Positions 35,440 through 44,642 of a stretch of 55,805 nucleotides of DNA are shown in pieces (position 1 is the first letter of the stretch; each line of letters starts with the position of its first letter). Source of the DNA: Saccharicrinis sp. (GTDB taxonomy: Bacteria; Bacteroidota; Bacteroidia; Bacteroidales; Marinilabiliaceae); NCBI GenBank assembly GCA_024635555.1, contig JAGXIO010000202.1, positions 1 through 55,805 on the forward strand. The letters run 5' to 3'. The translations under genes were made by a program, and so were the position numbers. The notes under the pieces were generated by a model. It did no database searches. It was not told the DNA's origin and worked only from the letters and a program-made list of their open reading frames with translations.

Positions 35440-36903
35440 ATGTGGTACACCGATAATCTATCTTCCATCATCTATACAGTGGTGGCCTTAACTTATATGG
35501 TATCAATCCTTGTGATTGTTGGCATCATGATTCTGGAAAATCGCAACCCCTTAAAATCGCTTTCGTGGATATTGGTTTTGTTACTATTACCGATAATAGG
35601 TATTGCTTTGTACGTGTTTTTTGGCCAAAATATGCGCAAGCAAAAAATTATAAACCGTAAAGGTCTCGAAAACCACGATTACCTGCTTTCTGTTGCGCAT
35701 GACCAAACCAAGGATTTGTCGCAATTTTATGGTTTAAATAACGAGTTATTGAAAGAGAAGGAACGAATTATCCAACTTCTGCTTTTTAATAGCAACGCGG
35801 TTTTAACGGCCGGAAACAAGGTGAAATTGCTTAACAGCGGGCGCGAAAAGTTTGATGTAATGTTTGAAGACCTGCGTCAGGCCAAAAAGTTTATTCATTT
35901 GCAATATTACATCATTGAAAAAGATGAGATTGGGAAACAACTGATAGAAATTCTTGTGCAAAAGGCGCGCGAGGGTGTCGAGGTGAGGATTATTGTCGAT
36001 GATGTGGGTTCGTGGGAGTTTAAGGAGAAAGATTTTAAAAAATTACGAGCAGAAGGAATAGAGATATACTCATTTTTAACCGTTCGCTTCCCTACTTTTA
36101 CCAGCAAGCTAAATTACCGTAACCACCGTAAAATAGTGGTGGTGGATGGACAAATAGGTTATTTGGGAGGTATGAATGTGGCCGACCGCTATATACATGG
36201 CAATGTAGGTTATGGTATTTGGCGCGATACGCACTTAAAAATCGAAGGCGACGCAGTAAATACCATGCAAACCATTTTTTCTATCGACTGGTATTTTGTG
36301 AGCCGCGTAGAACTTTTGAATCAAAAATATTATCCCTCGCGCGAACCCATCGGCGATAAAATGGTGCAGATTTCATCCAGTGGACCCGATACTGATTGGC
36401 CCGGCATTATGATGGGCTTTTTTAAGATGATAACCACCGCGAAAAAATACGTGTACATCGCCTCGCCCTATTTTATGCCCAACGATAGCATTTCAATGGC
36501 CTTAAAAACCGCTGCCATGAGTGGCGTGGACGTACGTATCATCATACCCGATAAATCGGATGCTACCGTGAGCAGACTCTCGTCCTTATCTTTTTTAAAG
36601 GAGATGATGCTGGCCGATGTTAAAATTTATTTCTATCAAAAGGGCTTTATACACAGCAAGGTTTTAGTATCCGACGATATGGTAGGTTCCGTAGGCTCGG
36701 CCAATATGGATTTTAGGAGCTTTGACCAAAATTTTGAAGCAACAGCTTTTGTGTATAACACAGAATTTGCCGTTGAACTTAAAGCGCAATTTATGCAAGA
36801 TTTTGCCGACAGTAAACAGCTTAACCTTGATGATTGGAAGAAACGCCCCTTGGCCCAAAAAGTCAAAGAATCGTTGGCAAGGCTGTTGAGTCCGTTGCTG
36901 TAA
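35440..36903 (+). CDS. cls: Cardiolipin synthase
   Basis: Makes cardiolipin from phosphatidylglycerol at the inner membrane. The 487-residue protein has two N-terminal membrane helices (about residues 10-32 and 40-60) and two phospholipase-D HKD motifs: NHRKIVVVDGQIGYLGG and FIHSKVLVSDDMVGSVGSANMD. It lies 34 bp downstream of ribD on the same strand and may be cotranscribed with it. Confidence 0.95.
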   Translation: MWYTDNLSSIIYTVVALTYMVSILVIVGIMILENRNPLKSLSWILVLLLLPIIGIALYVFFGQNMRKQKIINRKGLENHDYLLSVAHDQTKDLSQFYGLNNELLKEKERIIQLLLFNSNAVLTAGNKVKLLNSGREKFDVMFEDLRQAKKFIHLQYYIIEKDEIGKQLIEILVQKAREGVEVRIIVDDVGSWEFKEKDFKKLRAEGIEIYSFLTVRFPTFTSKLNYRNHRKIVVVDGQIGYLGGMNVADRYIHGNVGYGIWRDTHLKIEGDAVNTMQTIFSIDWYFVSRVELLNQKYYPSREPIGDKMVQISSSGPDTDWPGIMMGFFKMITTAKKYVYIASPYFMPNDSISMALKTAAMSGVDVRIIIPDKSDATVSRLSSLSFLKEMMLADVKIYFYQKGFIHSKVLVSDDMVGSVGSANMDFRSFDQNFEATAFVYNTEFAVELKAQFMQDFADSKQLNLDDWKKRPLAQKVKESLARLLSPLL

Positions 36904-37160
36904 TTCACTGTGGATGAAGCTAATGCGTTTCGGAATAATTTGTTAAATTAAAACCGGTACAGTATTTTCTATACAATCAACAAACGGCGTCTATTCTGTA
37001 GTTTTATATCCCCTGCTTGCCGCAGCAGGGGGCAAAATCGAATATCATTGTGAAGCAAACAATTTGGCTGGGATGCTATTTAACAGGAACTAATCGCTGG
37101 GTCTTACAGACCTTTCATACTGCTATATATAGTAGCGTGTCTTAATTTCATTTCTTAATT
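36904..37160. other. Gap after cls with a hairpin
   Basis: No gene. An 8 bp stem, CCCCTGCT/AGCAGGGG (37010-37031), with a 6 nt loop follows cls but lacks a T-run, so termination is uncertain. At 37110-37160 an ACTGCTATATATAGTAGCGTG palindrome is followed by CTTAATTTCATTTCTTAATT, ending at the 37161 core site. This may be a decayed half of a cassette recombination site. Confidence 0.4.
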
Positions 37161-38243
37161 GTTACCCAACGTAATTTTATAAAAATCCATATTTGTCAGC
37201 TAAGAATATCAATAATAATGATAATGACAAAGCAACTATTGGAGCTATTAACCACATTAAAAAGAATCTCCTGACTTCAGTCTTTTTGAAAATATTCTTA
37301 GTCCCTAGTTTTGCAACACCAATCCCTAATATTGCCGCAACATTTAATTGAACCAATGAAGTTGGAATCCCTTTTGTTAGTGATGCTAATAACAATAAAC
37401 TTGCAGATACAAAAGCTATTATTACAGCTTCAAACTTTCCAAATAATACAATTTCTTTTCCTGTATTTTCAACAATCTTATGTCCGAAAATTGAACTCCC
37501 AATTCCAAAACTTGGAGCTACAATCAAGGTAGATAATATCATTATTAAAATGAAGTTATCGTTTCCGGAAATATTTAGTTCATTAGCGGTCATTGCAGCA
37601 ATTGGGCCGGCAGCATTAGCCACATTATTTGCTCCAATTGAAAAAGCAACATATAATGACATTAATACTAATAAACCATTCCAAACAGGTTTCATGTTTT
37701 CGTTTTGGGCTCTTTGCATAGTAAAACCTCTTCTCCTCATAGGACGATAAACATATTTACCAAAAAATAAACTGATGAAGAATGATATTATTGGTAAAAT
37801 AAACCAAGTTGGTATTATTTCTAAGAATAATTTTTCTGTATTTAGGTCATTAAAATATAATGCGACAGCTGAGACTGATAGCACTGTTGATTGACTTGTT
37901 GATTGAGGTATTCCTGCTAAATTAGCAATCAATAAAGAAATTGCAACTGAAAAAAGAATAATTGAAACGACTGTAAATGACATCATCTCTGGGGCTAATA
38001 AACCTTTCCCCACAGTTGTAGCTGTCCCTTTGCCAGCAATAATTGCTCCAAGAAAGACCATTATTCCAAATAGTCCTGGAATCAAACTTTTTCTAATAAC
38101 ATTAGCTCCATATGCAGCAGAAAAAGCGGGAGCAGTTCCACTACCTCCCATAGTTATCGCTAAAAACATAGCTATAATAAATGGGATTAATAAGTGACTA
38201 AATAATGGTGAAATCATATTCGTAATTTGTTTTGTTGGGTAAC
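37161..38243 (-). other. Candidate integron-like cassette carrying the PiT gene
   Basis: GTTACCCAAC at 37161-37170 and its exact complement, GTTGGGTAAC, at 38234-38243 enclose the transporter gene, 6 bp after its stop and 16 bp before its start. This reproduces the rule seen in the two better-preserved cassettes at 47285-48518 and 48634-55282, namely a private pair of inverted core sites starting with GTT. Complete attC-like palindromes are not preserved on either side; IS remnants lie on the right. Candidate only. Confidence 0.4.
37177..38217 (-). CDS. PiT-family inorganic phosphate transporter
   Basis: Low-affinity, ion-coupled phosphate permease of the PHO4/PiT family. The 346-residue protein has about ten membrane helices and two signature repeats, GGSGTAPAFSAAYGANVI near the N-terminus and SIGANNVANAAGPIAAM in the second half. 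These correspond to the GANDxAN motifs, here GANV and GANN. The first helix region is short and the motif Asp is Asn, so ion coupling may differ. No PhoU-like partner gene is adjacent. It is flanked by matched inverted core sites and lies at the edge of the accessory island. Confidence 0.88.
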   Translation of the reverse strand: MISPLFSHLLIPFIIAMFLAITMGGSGTAPAFSAAYGANVIRKSLIPGLFGIMVFLGAIIAGKGTATTVGKGLLAPEMMSFTVVSIILFSVAISLLIANLAGIPQSTSQSTVLSVSAVALYFNDLNTEKLFLEIIPTWFILPIISFFISLFFGKYVYRPMRRRGFTMQRAQNENMKPVWNGLLVLMSLYVAFSIGANNVANAAGPIAAMTANELNISGNDNFILIMILSTLIVAPSFGIGSSIFGHKIVENTGKEIVLFGKFEAVIIAFVSASLLLLASLTKGIPTSLVQLNVAAILGIGVAKLGTKNIFKKTEVRRFFLMWLIAPIVALSLSLLLIFLADKYGFL

Positions 38244-38335
38244 AAACCGACTATGTTTTGTTGGCAAATTCATAGCCCTATTGTTTCAGGTTACAAGATA
38301 ATAATATTTGAAAATGCAGCAACGGCTTAAAACCA

Positions 38336-38587
38336 ATGAACCCGAATTATTATAACCTAACATCTGTTCCTGAAATAGGGCGTAAAACAGCCATCATGCT
38401 GATTGTTTGCACAAACGGATTCCAGTCTTTTGAAAATGCAAATCAAGTATCTTCCTATTTTGGCCTAGCTCCGGTTGAATGCTCCTCTGGATCCAGTGTT
38501 AGAGGGCGCTCAAGAATATCAAAAAGAGGCAATCCTGTAATGCGTAACTATTTGTTTACTCTCTTTTTTCACCTTAGTTCTTCTTAA
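38336..38587 (+). pseudogene. IS110-family transposase remnant
   Basis: 83 codons reading LTSVPEIGRKTAIMLIV...NQVSSYFGLAPVECSSGSS...GRSRISKRGNPVMRNYLF. This is the C-terminal Transposase_20 domain of IS110/IS116/IS902 transposases. The DEDD catalytic N-domain is missing, and the end diverges after MRNYLF, so it is non-functional. Adjacent sequence to 38710 shows only CATAGGGCTGTTGTTATGC, reminiscent of the cassette-site fragment at 38267. Confidence 0.85.
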
Positions 38588-38716
38588 CCGCCTGTCGGAC
38601 TTTCAAATTACAGATTCCTGATTTGCTTGAAACAATTTGAAGCATATAATATTTCATAGGGCTGTTGTTATGCTAAAGTACAATTAGGATATTTGCATGA
38701 AGGCTATATCGGAGTG

Positions 38717-38759
38717 ACCATGCCAGCATTATCGGTCAAACCGTGCCACTTTGAAAGAT
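38717..38759. repeat. Left terminal repeats of the IS21 element
   Basis: Two adjoining motifs, ACCATGCCAGCATTATCGG and CGTGCCACTTTGAAAGAT, each with an inverted partner at the right end. They correspond to the multiple IstA-binding repeats usual in IS21 elements. Confidence 0.75.
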
Positions 38760-38779
38760 GTTGCAATAATACAAAATAT

Positions 38780-39194
38780 TTAGCTTTCGGTTTTTAAAAT
38801 TCCTTTTCTTAATGACTCTCCTTTAAGATCAATTCTATGGGATGAGTTTACAATTCTATCCAAAATAGCATCGGCAATTGTTCCTTCTCCGATTATGTCA
38901 TACCAAACCGATACAGGTATTTGCGAAGAAACAATAGTTGAAAATTTATTGTATCTATCATCAATCACATCCATCAGTATCTCCCTGGCATGATTATCAA
39001 AAGCCTGAAGGCCAAAATCATCAAGAATAAGTAAGTCTACCTTTTGAAGTTTATTGAGTTCTTTGATGTATGTACCATCGGATTTGGATAATTTGAAGCG
39101 TGTAAATAAACGTGCCGTATTTGTGTACAAAACTTTTCGTCCCATTAAACATGCTTGATTTCCAAGCGCCTGAGCAATATAGCTTTTACCTACA
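38780..39194 (-). pseudogene. istB 3' part, IS21 helper ATPase
   Basis: Encodes the C-terminal two thirds of IstB. From the insertion joint the frame reads VGKSYIAQALGNQACLMGRKVLY, then LLILDDFGLQAFD (Walker B), ILMDVIDDRYNKFS and VNSSHRIDLKGESLRKG at the end. The rest of the gene is at 42706-43040. The break lies inside the P-loop, between GASGVG and KS, so the ATPase cannot be made while the RIT element is present. An ATG at 39145 could yield a 121-residue fragment. Confidence 0.92.
39186..39194. repeat. Left copy of the apparent target duplication of the RIT element
   Basis: TTACCTACA here and at 42706-42714. Removing one copy and everything between them restores the istB frame and a complete GASGVGKS P-loop. 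The last bases are shared with the terminal repeat, so the true duplication could be shorter than 9 bp. Confidence 0.7.
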
Positions 39195-39218
39195 TAATGT
39201 AAAATTTTACATTAAGTG

Positions 39219-39247
39219 GGTAATGTAAACTATATGATAATGTAAAG
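39219..39247 (+). repeat. RIT terminal inverted repeat, left
   Basis: 29 bp matching 42682-42710 in inverted orientation. It contains two direct ATGTAAA motifs spaced 16 bp apart. Further ATGTAAA or TTTACAT copies occur at 39197, 39206, 39255, 39265 and 39294, probable recombinase-binding units. Confidence 0.85.
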
Positions 39248-39354
39248 TTGTCATGTAAAACGTTTACATAAACTGACTTCCCTCCGATTTTTACTTTACA
39301 TTATTTATTTGCCAATTCATCGTAATATTGACAGATAACCAAATAATTAAAGTA

Positions 39355-40617
39355 ATGGAAATTCAAAAGCAAACAATTGACAATCTGATGAATGCGGTGT
39401 TCGACTATATGAGGGACATCCATCGCAGTGAAGGAACTATTTCCCGGTATCGCCGCAGATGGCAAAGAGTAAAAGATTTTATGCTTGACAATAAGATCAA
39501 ATACTATGATACGGACGTGGAATCGGGCTATCTAAGCTCCGTGCTCGGTGATTTTGACTACTATCAGCTCAACCGGAAAGAAAGGGAATTGGTAAATGTA
39601 ACAGAAGTCCTCTCCGAGTTTCAAAAAACTGGCCGGATACTAATGGGAATGAGGAAGCATAAACCGAAGGTATTTAAAGGAGAAATAGGGCGTATCATTA
39701 CAGACTTCATCAATTATAGGGGGAGTGCCTTGAAACTATCCGAGAATACGATCAAGGCTTATACCTTTCACTTGTACCCCTTCTGTTGCTTCTTGAATGA
39801 TAAAGCAGTGAAACAAATTGGCGATATCAAAGCCTCCGAAATACTATCCTATATTGGTCAAATGAATCCCAATGCTTCGGCCAATAAGCATGTTTCCTTG
39901 AACATCCTCAAAATCTTCTTTAGGTACCTGCACGAACATCAAATCGTATCGATTGATTATTCCAGGATCATACCAAAAGATAATTACACAAACCAACCTA
40001 AACTGCCATCCACATTCACGGATGAAGAAATAGTTGCTTTGTTAAAGGCGGTCGATAGAGGAAACCCGAAGGGCAAACGCGACTATGCCATATTATTGTT
40101 GGCTACAAAGTTAGGATTAAGGGCATCGGATATATGTGAACTCCGCTTTGAAAATATTGATTGGGAAAACAATGTTCTTACTATTGTCCAGTACAAGACT
40201 GGTAAAACTTTAGAGCTTCCCCTCTTACCTGAAATAGGAAATGCAATAATAGATTACCTAAAGTACGGTCGTCCTGTTTCTCAAGAAAGCCATTGTTTCA
40301 TTCATGTGCAAGCACCCTATGACAGAATACATACTTCTGATTTGGGGAACGTGGTACGCAAATATATTACCCTTGCGGGGATAAATTGCTCAAACAGGAG
40401 GCACGGCCCCCATGCCCTTAGACATAGTTTTGCCAGCGCCCTGCTGAAAACCAAGGCCCCCCTTCCTGTAATATCGGAAGCCCTGGGACATCAAACCACT
40501 GCGTCAAGTATGTTTTACCTGCGTATCGACATCACCTCGTTGAGGAAATGCGCTTTGGAAACACCTATGGTCCCTTCATCCTTTTATGAGCAGAAAGGAG
40601 GGTATTTCCATGAATAG
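39355..40617 (+). CDS. RIT tyrosine recombinase A
   Basis: First of three recombinases, 420 residues from ATG 39355; the upstream in-frame TTG at 39328 is less likely. It has a SAM-like N-terminal core-binding domain and a catalytic domain with Arg in LGLRASDICELRFENIDW, the HALRHSFAS box, GHQT and the nucleophile Tyr in SSMFYLRIDI. All catalytic residues look present. Its stop overlaps the next gene by 8 bp. Confidence 0.92.
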   Translation: MEIQKQTIDNLMNAVFDYMRDIHRSEGTISRYRRRWQRVKDFMLDNKIKYYDTDVESGYLSSVLGDFDYYQLNRKERELVNVTEVLSEFQKTGRILMGMRKHKPKVFKGEIGRIITDFINYRGSALKLSENTIKAYTFHLYPFCCFLNDKAVKQIGDIKASEILSYIGQMNPNASANKHVSLNILKIFFRYLHEHQIVSIDYSRIIPKDNYTNQPKLPSTFTDEEIVALLKAVDRGNPKGKRDYAILLLATKLGLRASDICELRFENIDWENNVLTIVQYKTGKTLELPLLPEIGNAIIDYLKYGRPVSQESHCFIHVQAPYDRIHTSDLGNVVRKYITLAGINCSNRRHGPHALRHSFASALLKTKAPLPVISEALGHQTTASSMFYLRIDITSLRKCALETPMVPSSFYEQKGGYFHE

Positions 40618-41602
40618 AATTTATTATAGCGTTTTTGGGCCCTACATTGTAAAATTTATAGAGTTTAAAAACAGTCTCGGATATAAATATAAGGATGCTG
40701 GTTATGCTCTTGCATCATTTGATCGCCTTGCCTTGGAAAAGGATGTGTTTGAAGTGGGATTGACCAAAGAGGTTGCAGATGAATACTGTAAACAAGGACT
40801 TAACGAATCATCCAAAACCAGATATAACCGGATACAGATCCTCTCGCAATTTGCCCGGTTCTTGTGCGATCTTGGATTTGGTTCCTACATCCCCAAGCTG
40901 CCAAAGCATATAAGTACATATACTCCGTACATCTTTTCGAAGAAGGAGATGCAGGGTATTTTCCGAGCCTGTGACGCACTAACTCCTTCAGTTCGCAACC
41001 GCAACTCAACGGTATATGCTTTGCCGGTGTTGATAAGGCTCTTGTACGGTACCGGAATACGAATCAGCGAAGCCCTTTATTTGACCTGCGACGATATTGA
41101 TCTGCACGGTCAGTATCTGTTACTGCGAAACACCAAAAATGGGAAAGACAGGATGATCCCCATATCAGGTTCTTTAGCAAAGGCTTGCGGGGAATATTTG
41201 ATTTACAGGAACCTTTTTCCTTCAATAAGAAAAGCGAACAGGTTTTTTATAAAACCAGATGGTTCGCCCATGAATAATTCCAATGTGTACAAATGGTTCC
41301 GAAGAATCATTTATACAGCAAACATCTCTCATCGAGGAAGAGGTCACGGGCCACGTCTCCATGATTTAAGACATACGTTCAGTGTTCACTCACTGGCCTC
41401 TATGTCTGAGTCGGAACTGGATTTGTATTACGCCTTACCTATTTTGTCTACTTATTTAGGGCACCGGTCTCTTGAGTCCACCGACAAGTATGTTCGGTTA
41501 ACTGCTGAAATGTATCCGGATCTCATCAAAAAAACATCCGACATATGTTCCATCGTGTTCCCTGTAACCGATTCAAATACAAGCACTGATGAAACCAACT
41601 GA
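40610..41602 (+). CDS. RIT tyrosine recombinase B
   Basis: Second recombinase, about 330 residues. The start at 40610 is chosen because AGGAGG stands 8 bp upstream; an in-frame ATG at 40586 also exists. The catalytic domain has GTGIRISEALYLTCDDIDL, LHDLRHTFSVHSL, LGHRSLESTDKYVRLT. Overlaps recombinase A by 8 bp and recombinase C by 14 bp, so the three are translationally coupled, as expected for proteins acting together. Confidence 0.92.
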   Translation: MNRIYYSVFGPYIVKFIEFKNSLGYKYKDAGYALASFDRLALEKDVFEVGLTKEVADEYCKQGLNESSKTRYNRIQILSQFARFLCDLGFGSYIPKLPKHISTYTPYIFSKKEMQGIFRACDALTPSVRNRNSTVYALPVLIRLLYGTGIRISEALYLTCDDIDLHGQYLLLRNTKNGKDRMIPISGSLAKACGEYLIYRNLFPSIRKANRFFIKPDGSPMNNSNVYKWFRRIIYTANISHRGRGHGPRLHDLRHTFSVHSLASMSESELDLYYALPILSTYLGHRSLESTDKYVRLTAEMYPDLIKKTSDICSIVFPVTDSNTSTDETN

Positions 41603-42605
41603 TTTTTCCAGAAATCTGACGAATTTCCTATCGAAGTATCTTCCGGGAGAACGGGGTATGAGTACTCATACCATATCGTCATATAAGTTCACTTTCATAC
41701 TGTTCATCTCTTTCATGGAACAGCAAAAAAGCTTAAAGGTCACCAAAATAGAACTTAAGGATATCACTAAAGAAAGCGTAGTTGAATTCCTGGACTGGCT
41801 GCAGTCAAAAAGAAAATGCAGTAATGCAACACGCAATGTCCGACTTGCCGGAATCCATTCTTTCTTCCGTTTTCTTCAATATCAACATCCTGAGAATCTC
41901 GTCGAGTGGCAAAGAATACTCTCTATTAAAGCAAAAAAGGCAGAAACCAAAGCCATTAATTACCTCTCTATTGATGGCATTAAACTTTTACTGGAGCAGC
42001 CGGATACTTCTACCCATAAAGGTAGACGGGACCTTGCCATGTTAGCTCTCATGTATGACTGTGCTGCCAGAGTGCAGGAACTAAGTGATCTTAAACCTTC
42101 CTCTGTCCGTTTGAACAAACCCTATACAATAAAGTTATTGGGCAAAGGAAATAAAGCCAGAATTGTACCCTTGATGGAAGAAGAAATAGCGCATATCAAG
42201 AGATACATGACCGAAAACAAACTACTTGAACCCCATTCGGGAATGAATCCCTTATTCTATAATAACCGTAAAGAGCAGCTGACCCGTGCCGGAATCAATA
42301 GTATCTTGAAAAAATACGCCGACATGGCACGAATAAAAAGTCCCGTTCTTATCCCTGAAAAAATTAGTTGCCATTCACTGAGGCACTCGAAGTCTATGCA
42401 TTTGCTTCAGGCTGGCGTAAATCTGGTATATATAAGAGACTTCTTAGGGCATGAATCAGTTCAGACCACTGAAATATATGCAAGGGCTGATTCAAAGCAG
42501 AAAAGGGAAGCGATAGAGAAAGCGTATGCTAATATTATCACAAAAGAAAAACCAGCATGGATTGAAAACAATAATTTATTGGAGTGGCTGAAAAGCTTCA
42601 ATTAG
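41589..42605 (+). CDS. RIT tyrosine recombinase C
   Basis: Third recombinase, 338 residues, XerC/D-like in length. It has an N-terminal core-binding domain (TISSYKFTFILFISFMEQQ) and a catalytic domain with Arg in CAARVQELSDLKPSSVRL, CHSLRHSKSMHLL, FLGHESVQTTEIYARAD. All catalytic residues look intact. It is followed after about 80 bp by the right inverted repeat, leaving no room for cargo. Confidence 0.92.
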   Translation: MKPTDFSRNLTNFLSKYLPGERGMSTHTISSYKFTFILFISFMEQQKSLKVTKIELKDITKESVVEFLDWLQSKRKCSNATRNVRLAGIHSFFRFLQYQHPENLVEWQRILSIKAKKAETKAINYLSIDGIKLLLEQPDTSTHKGRRDLAMLALMYDCAARVQELSDLKPSSVRLNKPYTIKLLGKGNKARIVPLMEEEIAHIKRYMTENKLLEPHSGMNPLFYNNRKEQLTRAGINSILKKYADMARIKSPVLIPEKISCHSLRHSKSMHLLQAGVNLVYIRDFLGHESVQTTEIYARADSKQKREAIEKAYANIITKEKPAWIENNNLLEWLKSFN

Positions 42606-42681
42606 GGAGAAAAATAATGTAAAGTGGATTGGGGGATAATTAACTATCAATCAGATTACTTAAATCATCTAAAACCTCATG

Positions 42682-42710
42682 CTTTACATTATCATATAGT
42701 TTACATTACC
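42682..42710 (-). repeat. RIT terminal inverted repeat, right
   Basis: Inverted partner of 39219-39247, CTTTACATTATCATATAGTT... The final bases overlap the TTACCTACA copy at 42706-42714, which continues into istB. Confidence 0.85.
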
Positions 42711-43040
42711 TACACCCGAGGCTCCTGTGATAATGATGTTTTCATTTTGTTTGATGAAATCTAATGTAGTCAATCGGTTAAACATATTGCGGTCAAGGTT
42801 TCTTGCTGCATTATAATTTATCCCTGCAATATCCGCCTTTTGGCGGAAGTTGGCTTGCTTAATTAGACGTGTCATTTTAAGGTTCTCTCTATTTTCCCAT
42901 TCGTGTTGGGTCAGTAGGGCAAGATACTCGTCTGGAGTATGCCCACTTAGTTGATTGTTTTTTACATGTTGCAGATGCAGCTCTGCCATTGCGCCCAAAC
43001 GCATTTTTTTTAGTTTTTCAATTGTTTGATTGTTGTCCAT
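42706..43040 (-). pseudogene. istB 5' part, IS21 helper ATPase
   Basis: N-terminal part of IstB: IEKLKKMRLGAMAELHLQH, DEYLALLTQHEWENRENLKMTR, then FIKQNENIIITGASGVG, where the RIT terminal repeat begins. Translation continues into the element for seven residues (NVNYMIM) and stops at 42684. With 38780-39194 it makes a full istB of normal length. Confidence 0.93.
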
Positions 43041-43058
43041 TGTGTATTTATTTAAAAA

Positions 43059-44606
43059 TTAATAATAGGCCGATGCGCCGCGTAAATTATCATGTTGTGG
43101 TATGTGGGGTTTTATCGGTTCGGTTGTTGGCAAGGGCTCTTTGTCCTGATTGTTTTTTAATATGTTACTGATACGTTTATATGAATATGTATCGGCATAT
43201 ATAGCTCTTTGACATGCATCGTTTAACCTTTGAGAACCATAAATTCGGTGCAATTGAATAATGCCCATGGCGCGCTTATAAGCAGTTTCGGGGTAATTAC
43301 TTGCATCCATCAATTGTTCTATGATGTCGATTACATAAGTGCCGTGTTTGGCTGCTTTTTGTTTAAAATAATCGGGACTCCACTCAGAATAGGCTTTATG
43401 TGTGCTGCTTAAATGATCTTTGTTGGTATTGTAAATTCCTAAGGCAAGATTGCGTTTATGAAAAGCGATGCGTTCATGATTATAATAAACCTCGACAGTT
43501 GACTTTGTATAATGTATTATTGTAGACTTACCGATATACCTATATGGAACGCTGTAATAGCTTTTATCGGGAGAGAAGTACACATATCCAATCTTCTGAA
43601 CCTTTGCCCTACGATAATCTTTTAGTTCATACTGAGTTTCCGGTAGCGGCTTTAAATAAGCTCTCTCTATTGACTGAAAGAGTTCCTTGCGGCTAGATTG
43701 TTTGCGTTGAAATAACAGATCGTTGTATGGCTCCAATAATCCCTTAATTTCCTTATTAAGCTCAGCCAAAGAAAAAAAAGTCGTATTGCGTAAGGGATAG
43801 AAAATGCGCTGATAAGCCAACCTCACAGCATTCTCAACCAAAGCCTTGTCTTGTGGGGCATAACTTCTTGTGGGATTAATCACACAGTTGTAATGGCGGG
43901 CAAAGTCTTTAAAGGCACGGTTAATTTCGGGTTCATATTTACTTGCTCTGGTAACCGCAGATTTAAGGTTGTCGGAAACAATAGCCTTAGGAACTCCACC
44001 AAAGAAACTAAGCGCATTACCCATACTTGTCATCATATCTTCACGCTTTTGGCTAAAACTGGCTTCTACATAGGTGTATTGACTGTTTGGGAGTATTGCA
44101 ACAAATACTTCAACAGGAATAATCTCTCCTGTTTCTCTGTCGGTGATTTCCAGTTTTTTACCCGTATAATCAATATAAACTTCATTGCCTGCTTCGTGTT
44201 CCAGCTTCATTGAGCCTTTTATCTTGGCGTATTTTCGCCTATAATGCTCCATAAACTGAGTATAACTGTAAGGATTCTTAACCTCTTGTCTATACTCATT
44301 GTAATGGTACTGAAATGTAAATCCGGGATGATTACGCGCTTGGTTTACCTTATCGAAATAAAGCATCAACTGCTCAAATCGATGGTTATCAATTGTAGTA
44401 TGCGAAGTGAAAAGTTCTTTGAGTTTGGGGTTATCCAATTGTAAAAGCGCATCAAAGCTATAATCACTTGCATTGAAGAGCTTCATGTAATCATTGACTG
44501 TATTACGTGATATATCGAGCAGTTCACCGATTTTTCGGTTGCTCACCCCGTCAATATGAAGGGTAATAATCTGTTTTAAATCCATAGGATCAAGTGTGTT
44601 GGCCAT
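43059..44606 (-). CDS. IS21 transposase IstA
   Basis: DDE transposase of IS21. The start is set at the internal ATG 44606 (MANTLDPMDLKQIITLH), because the upstream extension runs through the terminal repeats. Residues form an N-terminal helix-turn-helix (VSNRKIGELLDISRNTVNDYM) and a catalytic core with Asp in NEVYIDYTGKKLEI, Asp in AIVSDNLKSAV and Glu in DKALVENAVRLAYQ. The gene is intact. Transposition would need IstB, which is interrupted here. Confidence 0.93.
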   Translation of the reverse strand: MANTLDPMDLKQIITLHIDGVSNRKIGELLDISRNTVNDYMKLFNASDYSFDALLQLDNPKLKELFTSHTTIDNHRFEQLMLYFDKVNQARNHPGFTFQYHYNEYRQEVKNPYSYTQFMEHYRRKYAKIKGSMKLEHEAGNEVYIDYTGKKLEITDRETGEIIPVEVFVAILPNSQYTYVEASFSQKREDMMTSMGNALSFFGGVPKAIVSDNLKSAVTRASKYEPEINRAFKDFARHYNCVINPTRSYAPQDKALVENAVRLAYQRIFYPLRNTTFFSLAELNKEIKGLLEPYNDLLFQRKQSSRKELFQSIERAYLKPLPETQYELKDYRRAKVQKIGYVYFSPDKSYYSVPYRYIGKSTIIHYTKSTVEVYYNHERIAFHKRNLALGIYNTNKDHLSSTHKAYSEWSPDYFKQKAAKHGTYVIDIIEQLMDASNYPETAYKRAMGIIQLHRIYGSQRLNDACQRAIYADTYSYKRISNILKNNQDKEPLPTTEPIKPHIPQHDNLRGASAYY

Positions 44607-44642
44607 ATCGCTTTTTTTACACGATATAACAGGTTTAACTTG

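Larger units (their letters stand above)
39195..42705 (+). mobile_element. RIT element (recombinases in trio)
   Basis: A 3.5 kb element with three overlapping tyrosine-recombinase genes in one direction and no cargo. 29 bp inverted repeats beginning GGTAATGTAAACTATATGAT lie at 39219-39247 and 42682-42710. Left of the left repeat is a further 18 bp palindrome, AATGTAAAATTTTACATT (39196-39213), without a right-hand equivalent. This is the organisation described for RIT elements. It is inserted in the P-loop codons of istB. Confidence 0.88.
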
